Positions 1 through 11,348 are shown, counted from the first letter of the stretch. The stretch: 64,000 nt of DNA from Lamellibrachia columna (GCA_963662155.1 OY759263.1:34369363-34433362); one strand, 5' to 3'. Program-made: numbers and translations. Notes: generated by a model not told the origin, from the letters alone.

Positions 1-838
1 ATCCACTGTTCAAAAGTCTTAATTTACTAAAAGTAGAGCACATTCTAAAATTGCAGGAACTAAAATTATATCATAAATTTTCAAACAATAAACTACCTGT
101 CTACCTGCAAAACTTACCACTTGATCAAAACAATAGTATTCACAACTTTAATACACGTGGTCAATATAATATACATACGATCAGGGTACATAACGAGTTT
201 GCTAAACGAAGTCTTAGGTACAGTTTGCCACATACCATAAATAATGCACCTGATTTATTAAAAGACAAGGTCACCACTCACAGTTTACACGGTTTCTCAA
301 ATTATATCAAACTTTATTATCTGAATACATATACTGAACAATGTGCAATCCAAAATTGTTATATATGTCAACATGACTGACTATATATCCGTTCCTCCTT
401 GGTTAAAAAAAATCACTGTTTGTATATCTGGTTGTAGGAATATAATTGGCATTTGTAATATACCGGCATATCTATATTAATATCTATATTAATTTTGTTC
501 ATCCAGTAATTATGCATTAATATTTATAGGTATTTTTATATATATATATATATTATTTTATTATTATTATTATTTTTTTTTTTTTATATTAATAACGGGT
601 GATATTAATTGACAGGGTGGCTCCTACGTTAGCGATTAATTTTTAGTCTTAGTAGGAGTCTCCCGTCCCTTATATGACATTATCTTTTATTTTCAGACCG
701 TACTCTATATTCTTACCACTTCGTTTTCTTATGTCGACATAGATGTAATATATTGTATGGTTTTTGTGTTGAATACTCTGTTTTGTTGTTTTTGGGACGA
801 ATAAATATTTCCTGTTCCTGTTCCTGTTCCTGTTCCTG
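1..838 (+). mobile_element. 3' end of a LINE (L2/Crack-like), truncated by window edge
   Basis: The reverse transcriptase C-terminus (3-380) is followed by an AT-rich 3' UTR. The element ends at 808-838 in about five copies of the hexamer TTCCTG. Short tandem 3' tails in place of poly(A) are usual for CR1/L2-type LINEs that reattach by target-primed reverse transcription. The 5' part lies outside the window. The family differs from the CR1 copies elsewhere in this window. Confidence 0.75.
3..380 (+). pseudogene. LINE reverse transcriptase, C-terminal fragment
   Basis: An open frame runs from the window edge to a stop at 378-380. It contains the conserved tail of L2/Crack-like LINE polymerases: an LKLYHKFSNNKLPVYLQNLP-type segment, then HNFNTRGQ, then a segment ending in the HGFSNYIK and YY residues typical of these proteins. 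The catalytic palm with its YADD/FADD box is not in the window. No ATG start is expected because the piece is internal to ORF2. No host function. Confidence 0.75.
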
Positions 839-842
839 TGCG

Positions 843-958
843 TGCGTGCGTGCGTATACATTAACTAAATATTGTGTGTGCTGTGCATATGTGCTGGCGT
901 GCGTGTATGTGCGTGTGTGCGTGCGTGTGTGCGTGCATGACTGTGTGTGTTGACCTTA
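843..958. repeat. GT/GCGT-rich microsatellite
   Basis: Imperfect GTGC/GTGT repeats directly follow the LINE tail. Both strands give cysteine/valine-rich or similar low-complexity open frames that are not genes. Confidence 0.8.
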
Positions 959-1060
959 TACTTATGTCATCGTTTTTTTATGTAAGCAAGATGTTTTATG
1001 TAAGTAAGTAAGATGTAAGCAAGCCTGACTCTACTTTCAACTGATGTTGTATCGTTCGTA

Positions 1061-1392
1061 GGGCTAGTTGTTTGCACTGAGAGGCAGGTTGTTACATGGT
1101 CGTTTTATTGCACGCATATGGGAAATTATTGCCCGCATGTGGAGCATTCATTGACAGTTGGTTGGAAGTCCACCAGCGGACACACTGTCCAAACACTGGG
1201 AGTTAAGAAGACGACATTAACGAGGTGTTGACAAAAACGACATTTTAAGCACCTACAAATTTTTCTCACGCAGTAGAGGCTAAAGCAATATTCAGGATTT
1301 GTTATCGTCGACATGCATTCATCTGCAAAAATTGCGTTTGAGGCAAGTTGTTATAATTATATTGGGGCAAGTTGTTACAACTGTAACAACGT
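1061..1392. other. Cluster of GGGGCAAGTTGTTAC-like motifs, one palindromic
   Basis: Related motifs occur at 1061, 1083, 1342 and 1364. The last forms a palindrome with the following CTGTAACAAC (about 1371-1390). The spacing suggests terminal or subterminal repeats of a decayed DNA transposon, but no TIR pair, target duplication or transposase is visible. A further copy is at 2030-2070. Confidence 0.4.
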
Positions 1393-1597
1393 TCGGGCGG
1401 CTCGCACCAATGGCTCAGCCAGCGAGTTGTGTGCTGATAATTATTGAAATAACTGAATTTATTTAATCACGACGTGTGAATGCTTTGTTTCACATGTGAT
1501 ACCTGACGTACTGGTTTATAACAAGCACTGTAAATGCTAGCAATGTGAATGTGCTTAAAATACTATTGACTAATATCTCAGAAGGGCACATAGATAA

Positions 1598-1745
1598 AAA
1601 AATGTGTTTGGACTCTCGATAAGCCAATGGCTACTGTTTCGACTTGTCTGAGTATTTTGTCTTGGATGACGATCTTGTTAAACCTTTATAGCACAGCCCT
1701 ATTTGAGCAGTTAATAAAAATGGCAAGATTCGTTGAAATGTGGAT
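1598..1745 (+). mobile_element. CR1 LINE 3' UTR fragment
   Basis: It contains the family's 3' UTR signature: GGACTCTCGATAAGCCAATGG, a variant of the TGTCCACTTGCCATCTGG block, and a final GATCTTGTTAAA. The same blocks follow the RT stop in the copy at 55979-58925. Only the 3' end is left. Confidence 0.65.
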
Positions 1746-2595
1746 GTTCGTGCCTATCAATCAAATATAACTCGCACTACAGATGTAGTGTCATTCATTA
1801 CTGCCTACTCCATTCAATAACCTATATTCCATTCACAATTGTTTGTTATGTCAGAATCTGGGGAATGTGTCCCATTTGGCAAGTAAGCAAGACAAACTGT
1901 CTATGAAGCTGTGAGCACCTACATTGTTATGCACATTGTGTTTAAGATGTATAAGGGTGTATAATCCAATTAATGAAGTAACATTAACATGTAAGAATGA
2001 CACTTGCTTTGCGATCCACGCGTTCTTTGCTGTAACAACGTGCCCCGTATGATGGGGCTAGTTGTTACAGTCGACCGCGCCTGAGAAACTTCACATATTT
2101 ACTTAACTATAATATGTAATGTCATTGGTATGGTACACTTTATTAATAAAAATAATACATTTCATGTATACGTCGACAGAAATAATACCTCTAACACACT
2201 TTCCACAAAAAGTGACGACTTTAGCTGAACATTTTAATAAATAACCCCGGTTTCCCCTACTGAGCCTACGCATTTGAACTTTGGCATCAGTTCTATATCA
2301 GTCTCGTCCGCAATGAACATATTCATGGTTTATTAATAGTATTAATGATTTAATGATGGCAGGTTCAATTATTTTAAACAGTTTTGAAGAAATTCCACCA
2401 CAACCACAACTGTTTTTTGTTTGAAGGCTTTCTATAATTTTCTTTCAGTTTCTTTGTATATGTCTTTTAATCAGAGTAAACTCGCTTTTTTAAGTAATAA
2501 CTATAATCCTTATTGCCATCATATTGAATCCCTTGTGCAATAGTTTGAGGTATACTTGTAAAATAGTTATTGAATTTATTTGCAACGTATTATAT
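1746..2595. other. No gene recognised
   Basis: AT-rich sequence with no supported open frame. The only visible structure is the palindrome at 2030-2070. Confidence 0.5.
2030..2070. repeat. 41-bp imperfect palindrome
   Basis: CTGTAACAAC-GT-GCCCC and GGGGC-TA-GTTGTTACAG flank a 7-base centre. The arms match the motif cluster at 1061-1392. Confidence 0.75.
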
Positions 2596-2774
2596 ACAAG
2601 GAAAAAGCTAATTATACCTGTGCATAAAGCAATAGTTAGACCTCATTTAGAATACTGTATGCAAGCGTGGAGACCATATCGTAAGAAGGATATAAATACG
2701 CTTGAACGCATACAGAGGAGAGCAACTAAAATTATTCCAGAACCGAGAGACCTTAGATATAAAGAACGCCTGAA
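2596..2774 (+). pseudogene. CR1 reverse transcriptase fragment
   Basis: About 60 residues match the post-palm region of the CR1 copy near 58327-58508, including RPHLEYC, QAWRPYRKKDI and ERIQRRATK. The frame stops after RYKERLK. Here the sequence switches abruptly to the 3' UTR of an oppositely oriented CR1 copy, so the 3' part was lost by rearrangement or a nested insertion. Confidence 0.8.
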
Positions 2775-5062
2775 ATAATTTAACAAGATTGCCATCCAAA
2801 ACAACAAGTTCCAGATGGCAAGTGGACAAGGAAACCATTGGCTTATGGAGAGTCCAACAATGTTCTCATCTATGTGTAGCCCGCCCTTATCATATATCTG
2901 TCAATTCTATTTTTAAACATATTCACACTACTAGCATCAACACAATCATTTGGCAGTTTGTTCCATTAATTTATCACCCTCTGTGAGAAAGAGTACTTTC
3001 TCATGTCCAACCTACACTGTTCCTTAACTAATGCTGCTTTGTGTCCTCTGGTTGTACTGCCTTCTTTAAGTTTTAAGAACATATTCCTATGAACATCCTC
3101 ATAACCATTCACTATTTTAAACACTTCTATTTGGTCTCCTCTTAGTCGCCTGGTCTCTAGTGTTGTCAAACCACATTGTAATAAGCGGCTTTCATAACTA
3201 AGGTCTCTCAATTCTGGAATCATTTTAGTTGCTCTTCGTTCTATTCTTTCTAGCTTGTATATGTCCTTCTTACGATACGGCCTCCATGCTTGTATGCAGT
3301 ATTCCAAATGTGGTCTAAATATTGCTTTGTACAGGGGTACAATTAGCTGTTTCTCCTTATACGTAATAGTTCTCCAAATTAGCCCTAGAATTTGAATTCC
3401 TTTCGAAGCAGCAATCCCTCTTTGCTCTGAAACTTTCATGTCAGCACTAAATTTTACACCTATGTCCTTTTCTTGTGTGGTTCTACCTAGAACAGCATCC
3501 CCCATTTTTCCATGTCCTATGTGTATGCATTTATACTTCCCAAAATTGAATAACATTTGCAATTTTTCTGACCATTTAACTAATTTATCTAGATCATCCG
3601 GTAAACTTGGTTTATCTGTAACATTAGTAACTTTTCTGAATACTTTTGTATCATCTGCAAATTTGAGTACTTTGCTAGATAGTTCATCTTCCAAATCATT
3701 TATATATATATATATATATTAAAAACAGTATAGGGCCTAATACTGATCCCTGTGGTACCCCACTCATTCCTTTTAGGAACCCATGTTGAGATGTATTTAT
3801 TAATTTATGTTTTACAAGGAATTCCACCAAGTGGTCTCTAATTAATGTTTCGAGTAATTTACATACAACTGATGTTAAACTCACTGGTCTGTAATTTTCT
3901 TTTTTGTTCCTCGATCCCTTCTTAAATAACGGTGTAATGTTTGCTTCTTTCCGTTCTGCAGGAACTATTCCTTCTTCTAGTGACAAGTTAAACACTTTTG
4001 TAAGTGGTGTACTAATTTGCTCAACAATTTCCTTAAGCAGTTTTGGTGGTATCCCATCAACTCCAGATGATTTATTATCTTTCATCTTCTTAATTTTCTT
4101 TTCTATCATTTCAGGAGTTACAAATAACTGCCCCAAATGTTCTGATTTATTGCCCTCAGATTTAGTAAATGGAACTGGAAGTGAGCTGATATCTTCTGTG
4201 GTAAAAACTGAGCTGAAATACTCATTCAGGACCTCTGCCATTTGAAACTCTTCTGAAATTATGTTTCCCCTGTTGTTTTCGAGTGGTCCGACCTTGTCTC
4301 GAACTCCATACATAAGCATAGAAACTCTTGCTGTAATTTTTTATATTACCTGCCAATTTTTTTCAAAGGTTCTTTTAGATTTTTTAAATTTCAGTTGTAA
4401 CTAGGTTAAGTGCCTCTTTGCAGTTTGTGTAGTCTTCTACATTTCCAGTTTGCCTATATACCCCCACAGCATCTGTTTGTGAGCAATTTTTCTAATAGCT
4501 TCTTTTGACAGATGTTTCTTCCTGGACCTTTTTCCTTGTTTTCTTAATGGAACAAATTTCTCAATAATGCCCTCAAACTCATATTTTAAACAAGTCCAGC
4601 ATTCTGTTGCTGTCTTGTTCTTCAGCAAGTTATTCCAATCTATATTTGCTAGATATGTTCTCATCTCTTTATATTTACCTTTGTTGAAGTTCCTCCTCCA
4701 TTGTTTTTATATGCATTCCCTGTTATTACTTTTATATTAAAATGGATTTGGTTATGATCACTTGAACCTAAAGGTTCGTGTACTTTAACATTGTCAACTA
4801 ATTAATTTTGAGTTGACAAAATTAAATCTAACATATTCTCACCTCTGGTTGGTACCAAGACATGTTGAGTAAGGAAACAATCCTGTGTTAGAAGTAGAAA
4901 TTGATGGTCTTCACCTCCAGTACTCTCTAATGATTCCCATTGTATATGGCCATGGTTAAAATCACCCATTATAACACATTCCCCCTTGCTCAGCTCCCTT
5001 ATCGCCTTTTGTAATTTTACATCTTCCTCTTGTACTAAATGGTTTAACAAATCTAGAGACAA
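2775..5062 (-). mobile_element. CR1 LINE copy, subfamily A, degenerate
   Basis: Read from 5062 to 2775. It begins inside the endonuclease domain (4802-5062, with IMGDFNHGHIQW), continues through a linker piece (4437-4664), then RT motifs GVDGIPPKLL and NYRPVSLTSV (3696-4319), then FADDTK and the RT C-terminus (2966-3694), then the 3' UTR. Defects are visible. The stretch between SQHGFLK and SGVPQGSVLGP is deleted, removing the catalytic DFQKAFDKVPH block. A TA tract at about 3702-3719 breaks the frame after FLIYI. A stop replaces Glu in INEWN near 2964. It cannot be active. Confidence 0.9.
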
Positions 5063-5214
5063 GGAAGTTAAGATGAGATCAGATTGAAGTGTATAAGATA
5101 TTGAATGGGTATGAAACTATTGATAGAAATATGTTTTTCTCACTCAAGAAAGATAGCAGAACTAGAGGACATGAGGTAAATTTAGTACAAAAGGATCAGT
5201 GTAGATTGGATATA
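5063..5214 (+). pseudogene. Inverted CR1 RT C-terminal fragment
   Basis: It matches the copy at 58540-58690 (GDQIEV, LNGY, MFFSLKKDSRTRGHEV). It lies in plus orientation between two minus-strand CR1 segments and meets the next one tail to tail at about 5214. That geometry is not the usual 5' inversion made by twin priming, so a later inversion or template switch is more likely. Confidence 0.8.
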
Positions 5215-6155
5215 GTGCTGCAATACCACACTGCTCTGAAACTTTCATATCAGCGCTTATTGTAACTCCTAAGTCCTTTTCTTTTACAGTAGTACCCAGA
5301 ACAGTATCTCCCATTTTATAGTTTACATTCAAGTGCCTATGTCCTGTATGTAGGCATTTACATTTCCCAAAATTGAACAACATCTGCCATTTCTCAGACC
5401 ATTTCACTAATCTGTCTAGATCGTTTTGTAAATGTTGTTTATCACCATCAGTATTAACCTTTCTAAACAGTTTTGTGTCATCCGCAAATTTCAGTACGTT
5501 ACTTGTTATACTGTCGTCCAAGTCATTTATATAAATTAAGAATAATATAGGTCCTAATACTGATACTTGAGGTACCCCACTCAAAACCGATTTCCAATTT
5601 GAAACTTCTCCATCTACTACAACTCGTTGTCTTCTGTCAGTCAGCCATTGTTCTATCCAGTCAGTTATGCTATCCCCAATACCATGGGCTTTAAATTTAA
5701 GTAGTCAACTTTGATGTGGCACTTTGTCAAAAGCTTTCTGAAAATCTAAGTACATAATATCTACTGGCGATCCCACGTCTATCCACTTAGTGATTTCTTC
5801 CAAAAAACATAACATATTTGTTAAGCATGACCTCGCTTTAAGGAATCCATGTTGAGATGAATTTAATAATTTATGCTTAACGAGGAATTCCACCATATGG
5901 TCTTTAATTAACCTTTCTAATAATTTACAAATCACTGATGTTAAACTCACTGGTCTGTAATTCTCTGACTTATTTCTCGAACCCTTTTTAAATAATGGTA
6001 TGATGTTTGCTTCTTTCCATTCAAACGGAACAACTCCCTCTTTTAATGACAAGTTGAATACTCTTGCAAGTGGTATACTGATTTGTTCTACTGTTTCCAT
6101 TAGTAATTTTGGAGGAATCCCATCCACTCCCTATGATTTGTTATCTTTCATTGCC
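5215..6155 (-). mobile_element. CR1 LINE copy, subfamily B, RT segment
   Basis: Two open blocks (5705-6127 and 5162-5584) carry DGIPPKLLMETVEQIS, NYRPVSLTSVI, the catalytic YLDFQKAFDKVPHQ, SGVPQ-SVLGPILF and KFADDTKLF. It is very close to the copy at 55979-58925 and keeps CGA (Arg) at 5624-5626, where that copy has TGA. A stop interrupts the segment after KVPHQS. It lacks the endonuclease and 3' UTR. Confidence 0.9.
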
Positions 6156-6202
6156 TTTATTGGCAAATCTTGTTAAATCACTTTTTAAATCTTGTTAAAT
6201 AT
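6156..6202 (+). mobile_element. CR1 3' tail fragment
   Basis: TGGCAAATCTTGTTAAATC, repeated with a short spacer, matches the terminal repeat of the copy ending near 58925. It abuts the oppositely oriented RT segment. Confidence 0.6.
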
Positions 6203-6257
6203 TTATTGAATTTCATGATTTTGATTGGCATATGCTTCATGTATTTTGTTGTAATTT

Positions 6258-7110
6258 AAGTTGGGATCAGCCTTAGGACATTTATTTAGTTTTGTAGATT
6301 TCTTCAGAGTTAATTAATTTGTTTACATTATTCATTGCTACTTGATTTTGTAAATTTACTCTTATGAATTTAGGAGAAAGTTTAGTTTTTATATTGATTT
6401 CCATGAATAGGAAGTATGGTTGATGATCAGAAAGAGCTTTAGTGAAGATCCCTGATGTTTTGTCTAATACAAATTTATTTACTTTATAGAAAAACGTTGT
6501 CTATCAATGTTCCATTGGTTCTAGTGAAGCGAGTTGGAAATGTAATTTTAGGATAGAGACTGTATGATGTCATAGTATAAAAAAATCATTATATATTCTA
6601 TTTCCGTTAATTTTGAGTAAATTAATGTTGAAGTCCCCTGTGATAATGAGATTACTCTTATTTTCCAGTGTAGATAAAGTCGCTGAAAATTCATCGATGA
6701 CATTTTTTATATTCTCATTACATGATCTCGGTGGTCTGTATATGTTGCCAATAGTAATAGTCTTTGATAAGTTGCTTCCAGTTATTTGAATTATAAACCC
6801 CTCCCAATTTTCGTACATATTGATAATATTTTTTTACTGCATAATTATATTGTTTATCTACATATATTATTAACCCACCTTTGTTACTGCAGTTTTTCCC
6901 TTGAGCTATTAATTCGTATCCCTGTAAACTGAATTAAGATAAATTATAATTTCCATGTCTCTTGTAAACATATAATGCTAAATTTAAAGTTTATAGTATT
7001 GAGGAGCTCAACAAATATTTCAATTGAATTTAGCATTTATGAATTGTATATTTGAACTTAGGATACTAAATTTATCTGTATTACTGTTTGCTAACAAGTG
7101 AAACTTATCG
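6258..7110 (-). pseudogene. LINE endonuclease domain (L2/Crack-like family), broken
   Basis: On the minus strand, in broken frames, are the apurinic-endonuclease motifs of a non-LTR retrotransposon: ICLQETW near 6965, GNIYRPPR near 6730, IITGDFNINLL near 6640 and LSDHQPYF near 6430. The longest clean piece is 6570-6818. The family resembles the LINE at the left edge, not CR1. RT is absent. Confidence 0.75.
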
Positions 7111-7834
7111 ATATCATAATGAACGCCGTATCAATTGGGGTTCATTATTTTCAACATTATTTTCATTTGTATCAAGAAGATTATTTAAACAATTGTCTTG
7201 GATACCCTTAAGCAGGAGAGAAATACTTCATCAAAAGTCATTGAAATTGAAAACAATACAACATTAAGGTAGCTAAGTCACTAAACGTGTGTGAAATGTT
7301 TAGCAAATAAATGAAGGTAGGTTTGATTATAATTATCCTGTGTATGTGCTAATGCTACACTCTGCTTGGTGCGAGCCGATGAGTAAGTTGGTGAGTAAAA
7401 CAAAACTAAGATACAATGAGAATTAAAGCTTGTTAGTGGAATCGTTACCATGTAAAATGGTTTAAGTTTCACAATTCTACTAAATTTGATATAAGCATTA
7501 GAATGCCAAGAATGGCATAGCATAAAAAGAAAATATATGAATATGGTGTTAACCATGTTCATTGTGGAAAGGCGCCGAGAAGGACTTGTATGTAATAATA
7601 ATTAATGTGAGTGCTATTTATAACATAATTTCAGCGGTAGGCAATGACAGAATATATCAATTGGTAAAGTTTGTGCATTTGTCGACAATCTAGGTATGAC
7701 ATGCAGGTATGTACCAGCTGATATGATATACACATGATCGTGTATATGTAATTACAATTTGACAAAACATTTAAAAATGTAAGATATAAGTAATATGCAA
7801 ATCATATGTAAAGCGAGTTCTGTCAGACAATGAC
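7111..7834. other. No gene recognised
   Basis: AT-rich. A 93-codon minus frame (7281-7562) shows no family signature and may be chance. Confidence 0.4.
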
Positions 7835-8070
7835 CATGACACAAGGAAGCCATGACACAAGGAAGCCATTGGCTTATCGATAGTCCAACATTTTTTAATC
7901 TATGTGTAACAGGACCACAACAGTAATAGTCACAGTATGTTTACTATATACATACTGGTTTTGTGACTATTACCTGCCCGCCCTTCTGAGATATTGTCAA
8001 TTTTGCTTTTAGACATTCACACTGGTAGCATTTACATAATCTGTACATAACAATTATATTCCATTCCTCT
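7835..8070 (-). mobile_element. CR1 3' end fragment with internal insertion
   Basis: It contains the reverse complement of the CR1 3' UTR (CCATTGGCTTATCGATAGTCC) and the end of the coding region. A hairpin-forming insertion (7910-7976) interrupts it. A short duplication of CATGACACAAGGAAG sits at its 3' end. Confidence 0.7.
7910..7976. mobile_element. 67-bp hairpin insertion (MITE-like)
   Basis: The other CR1 copies run TGTGTAGCCCGCCC without a break; this one has about 65 extra bases. The arms GTAATAGTCACA (7923-7934) and TGTGACTATTAC (7962-7973) are perfect inverted repeats. Inner GTATG/CATAC and outer CAGG/CCTG extend them. No clear target duplication. Confidence 0.55.
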
Positions 8071-9103
8071 GTAATAATGAGTAGAGAGACAGGGGCACAG
8101 TGAATATGTGGCTATTTATAGAAACTGACACATGGGAATCCCAAGATGATGTCATCAGTTTATGCCTCTAGACAATCCCCATCTGAATTACAGCTTCAGT
8201 TCGAGACAGACCTCGCTGGTGAAGAATAGCAAGGTAAAGTATGGTTTCACTATCAAAAGTAAAATTTCACGACTCTGTTGTTTTTGTGATTTAGTATGGA
8301 TCATCCAGGAATAAGAAACCAAGAAACCAAGCACATGTAGAGGGATGTTTCATGAAGTTAACGAACATGTGCTCTTTCTGCTGCAGACGACCATTTGTAG
8401 AAAAATTACACGTGTGTGCATTGAGTACATTCGGGATACAGTAAATCGGACACCCAGACGTAAGTAGGAGACGACAATTTCGTATAAATGCTGCAATAGA
8501 GAATAAATAAGCTCAACACATCAAAACCACGATTTCACTTAAACCAGCTTTATTGTAGTTTATTTATTCTCACAAACTTTTACGACCTAAATGTTTCCAT
8601 TAAGATAGTTTATTTGTATATTTTATGATCATAATATACTGTCAAAACTAGGCCTTGTAATGTGGCACTCTTTAGTGTAAACAATGCGTACGTATTGTTG
8701 CTATGCGCATTGACATGCCCCATCAGCTAGTTTTAAGAGAAACTATGACTGCTGCAGTACACCAAGTTCATAAATCAGTGTATTTTCTATAGTTACATGT
8801 CCTAACGTTATGCATCGCTCAATTCCGTGACACCAATGTATTGTATCGTTTTCATGTAGATTTAGTTTGGTTTATTTCTTGTCAAAATATAATTTCAAAT
8901 ATACATTTAATCAACATTGTTTCAGTTGATTAAATTGTGTTTTTTATGTTATTCATAAATGAATACACTTTAAGGAAATGCTGAAATCTGAATATGTGAT
9001 GTTTCCAACTTACGCCTGGGGGTGCCCTGCAGCGTCATACATGTTTATAACTCTACCCTATTAATGGACAATGCGTTATCTATTACTTCAGTGACCACAC
9101 AGA
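8071..9103. other. No gene recognised
   Basis: No open frame with recognisable content and no clear repeat family. Confidence 0.45.
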
Positions 9104-9268
9104 ATGGTACGCAACAGAAAACAAGCAAAACGAAAAATTGGGAATGCTGACAATGAGAAAACGAAAGAGGCTGTTCAAAAGGTGATTGATGAAGGAAAAA
9201 GCAAAACCTATGATATCAATTTCTCAACTCTACGTCGATGTGTGGATTTACCAAAGTAAAACAGCCCC
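9104..9268 (+). pseudogene. pogo/Tigger-like transposase N-terminus, relic
   Basis: A short ATG-initiated frame (54 codons) begins MVRNRKQAKRKIG. It continues with a helix-turn-helix-like segment ending in FSTLRRCVDLP, similar in layout to the psq-type DNA-binding start of pogo/Tigger transposases (basic start, A-V--V--G, then STLRRRV). The frame then stops and no DDE domain follows. This is a weak family match by eye. Confidence 0.4.
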
Positions 9269-9316
9269 CAGGTTTTCACTCACTATAAAGAGACACTTCT
9301 ACAGGACTACCTCATC

Positions 9317-9440
9317 GAAGCAGCATTCTCTATCATGCTGTGAGAAATGCTCCGGTCTCTCCTACTTTCTGATACGAAATCTACACTGGTCCTTCACTAA
9401 TTTTACTTTATGTCCTCTAATTCTGAGTTCTGAAACTGAT
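9317..9440 (-). pseudogene. CR1 RT C-terminal fragment
   Basis: The minus strand encodes RIRGHKVKLVKDQCR followed by an IRK segment and a diverged SQ region, matching TRGHEVKLVKDQCRLDIRK of the copy at 55979-58925. It is isolated and broken. Confidence 0.7.
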
Positions 9441-9877
9441 CAACGATGAACATCGATCCACACCGAACCAGAACAGACTCGTTCATCTCACATTGCTCAG
9501 TACGGAATGTTCTTCCATTGATGTTGTTATCAAAGTGATATCATCTGAATACTGTAGGTTCCATACATGTTTTCTTCTTTATTTGTTTCCAGCATTTGGT
9601 TTTCTTGAGGTAAAGTATTTTAATGTGTTTCATAAATAACTGATATACGTTTATAGTATATATCATATAATAATAGTATTACAAATAATAATAATAAATT
9701 AATAATATTATAAAAACACTCCGGATATGTCCGTAATTCATAATGAATGTATACATTAATAAAATGTTCAATCATAAACAATGTTAGCTCGTAACATTTC
9801 GTTAAATCGTAAATGTTATGAACGTTGGCCTGTCGGCCGCGTGGACCGGGCTTGGAATTCACCCGCAGCCGTTTCGT

Positions 9878-10601
9878 AACTTGGGCCATTTCGTTCACCC
9901 CACTGTGTCTAACCTGCTGTGGGTTCCATATCTCATGAGCCACTGGCGCGGCTCAGTCAACTCTGTTAACTTGGGCCATTTCGTTCACCCCACTGTGTCT
10001 AACCTGCTGTGGGTTCCAACTCTCATGAGCCACTGGCGCGGCTCAGTCAACTCTGTTAACTTGGGCCATTTCGTTCACCCCACTGTGTCTAACCTGCTGT
10101 GGGTTCCATCTCTCATGAGCCACTGGCGCGGCTCAGTCAACTCTGTTAACTTGGGCCATTTCGTTCACCCCACTGTGTCTAACCTGCTGTGGGTTCCATC
10201 TCTCATGAGCCACTGGCGCGGCTCAGTCAACTCTGTTAACTTGGGCCATTTCGTTCACCCCACTGTGTCTAACCTGCTGTGGGTTCCATCTCTCATGAGC
10301 CACTGCCGCGGCTCAGTCAACTCTGTTAACTTGGGCCATTTCGTTCACCCCACTGTGTCTAACCTGCTGTGGGTTCCATCTCTCATGAGCCACTGCCGCG
10401 GCTCAGTCAACTCTGTTAACTTGGGCCATTTCGTTCACCCCACTGTGTCTAACCTGCTGTGGGTTCCATCTCTCATGAGCCACTGGCGCGGCTCAGTCAA
10501 CTCTGTTAACTTGGGCCATTTCGTTCACCCCACTGTGTCTAACCTGCTGTGGGTTCCATCTCTCATGAGCCACTGGCGAGGCTCAGTCAACTCTGTTAAC
10601 T
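9878..10601. repeat. 90-bp minisatellite, 8 copies
   Basis: Eight nearly identical 90-bp units start at TAACTTGGGCC. They differ at only a few positions (CCATAT/CCAAC/CCATC and TGGCGCGG/TGCCGCGG/TGGCGAGG). Because 90 is a multiple of 3, one open unit keeps the plus frame open for about 270 codons with a 30-residue period. No promoter, splice or domain evidence supports a protein. The homogeneity suggests recent amplification. Confidence 0.9.
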
Positions 10602-10676
10602 TCCTCGCAAGAAGATGCGGTTGGTGAAAAAGAGTTAAGTCGTCGTGAAATTCGGTCGCCAAAAGTTGTCACTCAC

Positions 10677-10862
10677 CCGTGCAAGTATTACTTGTTGCCA
10701 TACATCTAACCGCGTTGTCATTCCACACCAGCCCAGGATTGCAAGGTCGGTTGTCTACTAGAACTCCGTTATTACAGCTCACGTACACGGTACAGTCGAG
10801 ACAAGACTGATAGTTGCCGTCAGCGTATCCGATGCAGGAAGATTTGCATGATGGTCCCGTTC
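10677..10862 (-). CDS. Exon encoding a type 2 chitin-binding (CBM14/peritrophin-A) domain
   Basis: A minus-strand exon lies between an acceptor (TTTCTGCAACAG, exon from 10862) and a donor (GTGAGT, exon to 10677). It is 186 bp and phase 1 at both ends. It encodes about 61 residues with the six cysteines and aromatic pattern of CBM14: C-IGYADGNYQS-C-LD-C-TVYVS-C, then DNRPC, NPGLVW and RC. Such domains bind chitin in secreted proteins. Symmetric 1-1 exons are typical shuffled modules. No neighbouring exon was found. It could belong to a separate gene or to a distant one crossing the window edge. It is not downstream coding sequence of the astacin gene, which ends in a stop at 17401. Confidence 0.75.
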
Positions 10863-11345
10863 CTGTTGCAGAAATAAGAATGTGCATGCGTGTGTGCGTG
10901 GGGGGATGCGTGAGCGTGCATGTGGCGTTTTTCTGAGTGATGTTGAGACCAATGTTACCTTGACGTTTGTGACGTAATAACAGACTGTCCAAGGTATGGC
11001 CTTCGTGTATTCTTCCGCGTTGGCGACGGAATGATGGATGTCGTGAGACGATAGCATCCGTTCCTCGGCGTAGCACTAAAATTTAGACTGCTGTTGTTAA
11101 CGACGCCAGCATAGAGACCCTAAAACATACTTTACCTATGCTTAAGAAATGGTAAAGGTACGTTCTTACACATTGCGATATTCAGTCCTTCACACTTCAC
11201 CCTCTAACAGAACTGTTAATTCCAACGCCAACTCAACTTCTCTGAGAAGCATACAGCCACACTGCAATTACTGCAAGACTATTCCGTTCATATGTCCACC
11301 TCTGTCTGTAGTCAGGTACTCATTTATACAGCAGAGTGAACTGAA

Positions 11346-11348
<3 letters not shown>

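Noticed and set aside
9818..10627. 269-codon plus frame with a 30-residue repeat
   Set aside because: Produced by a 90-bp minisatellite whose unit has no stop in that frame; no domain, promoter or splice evidence.
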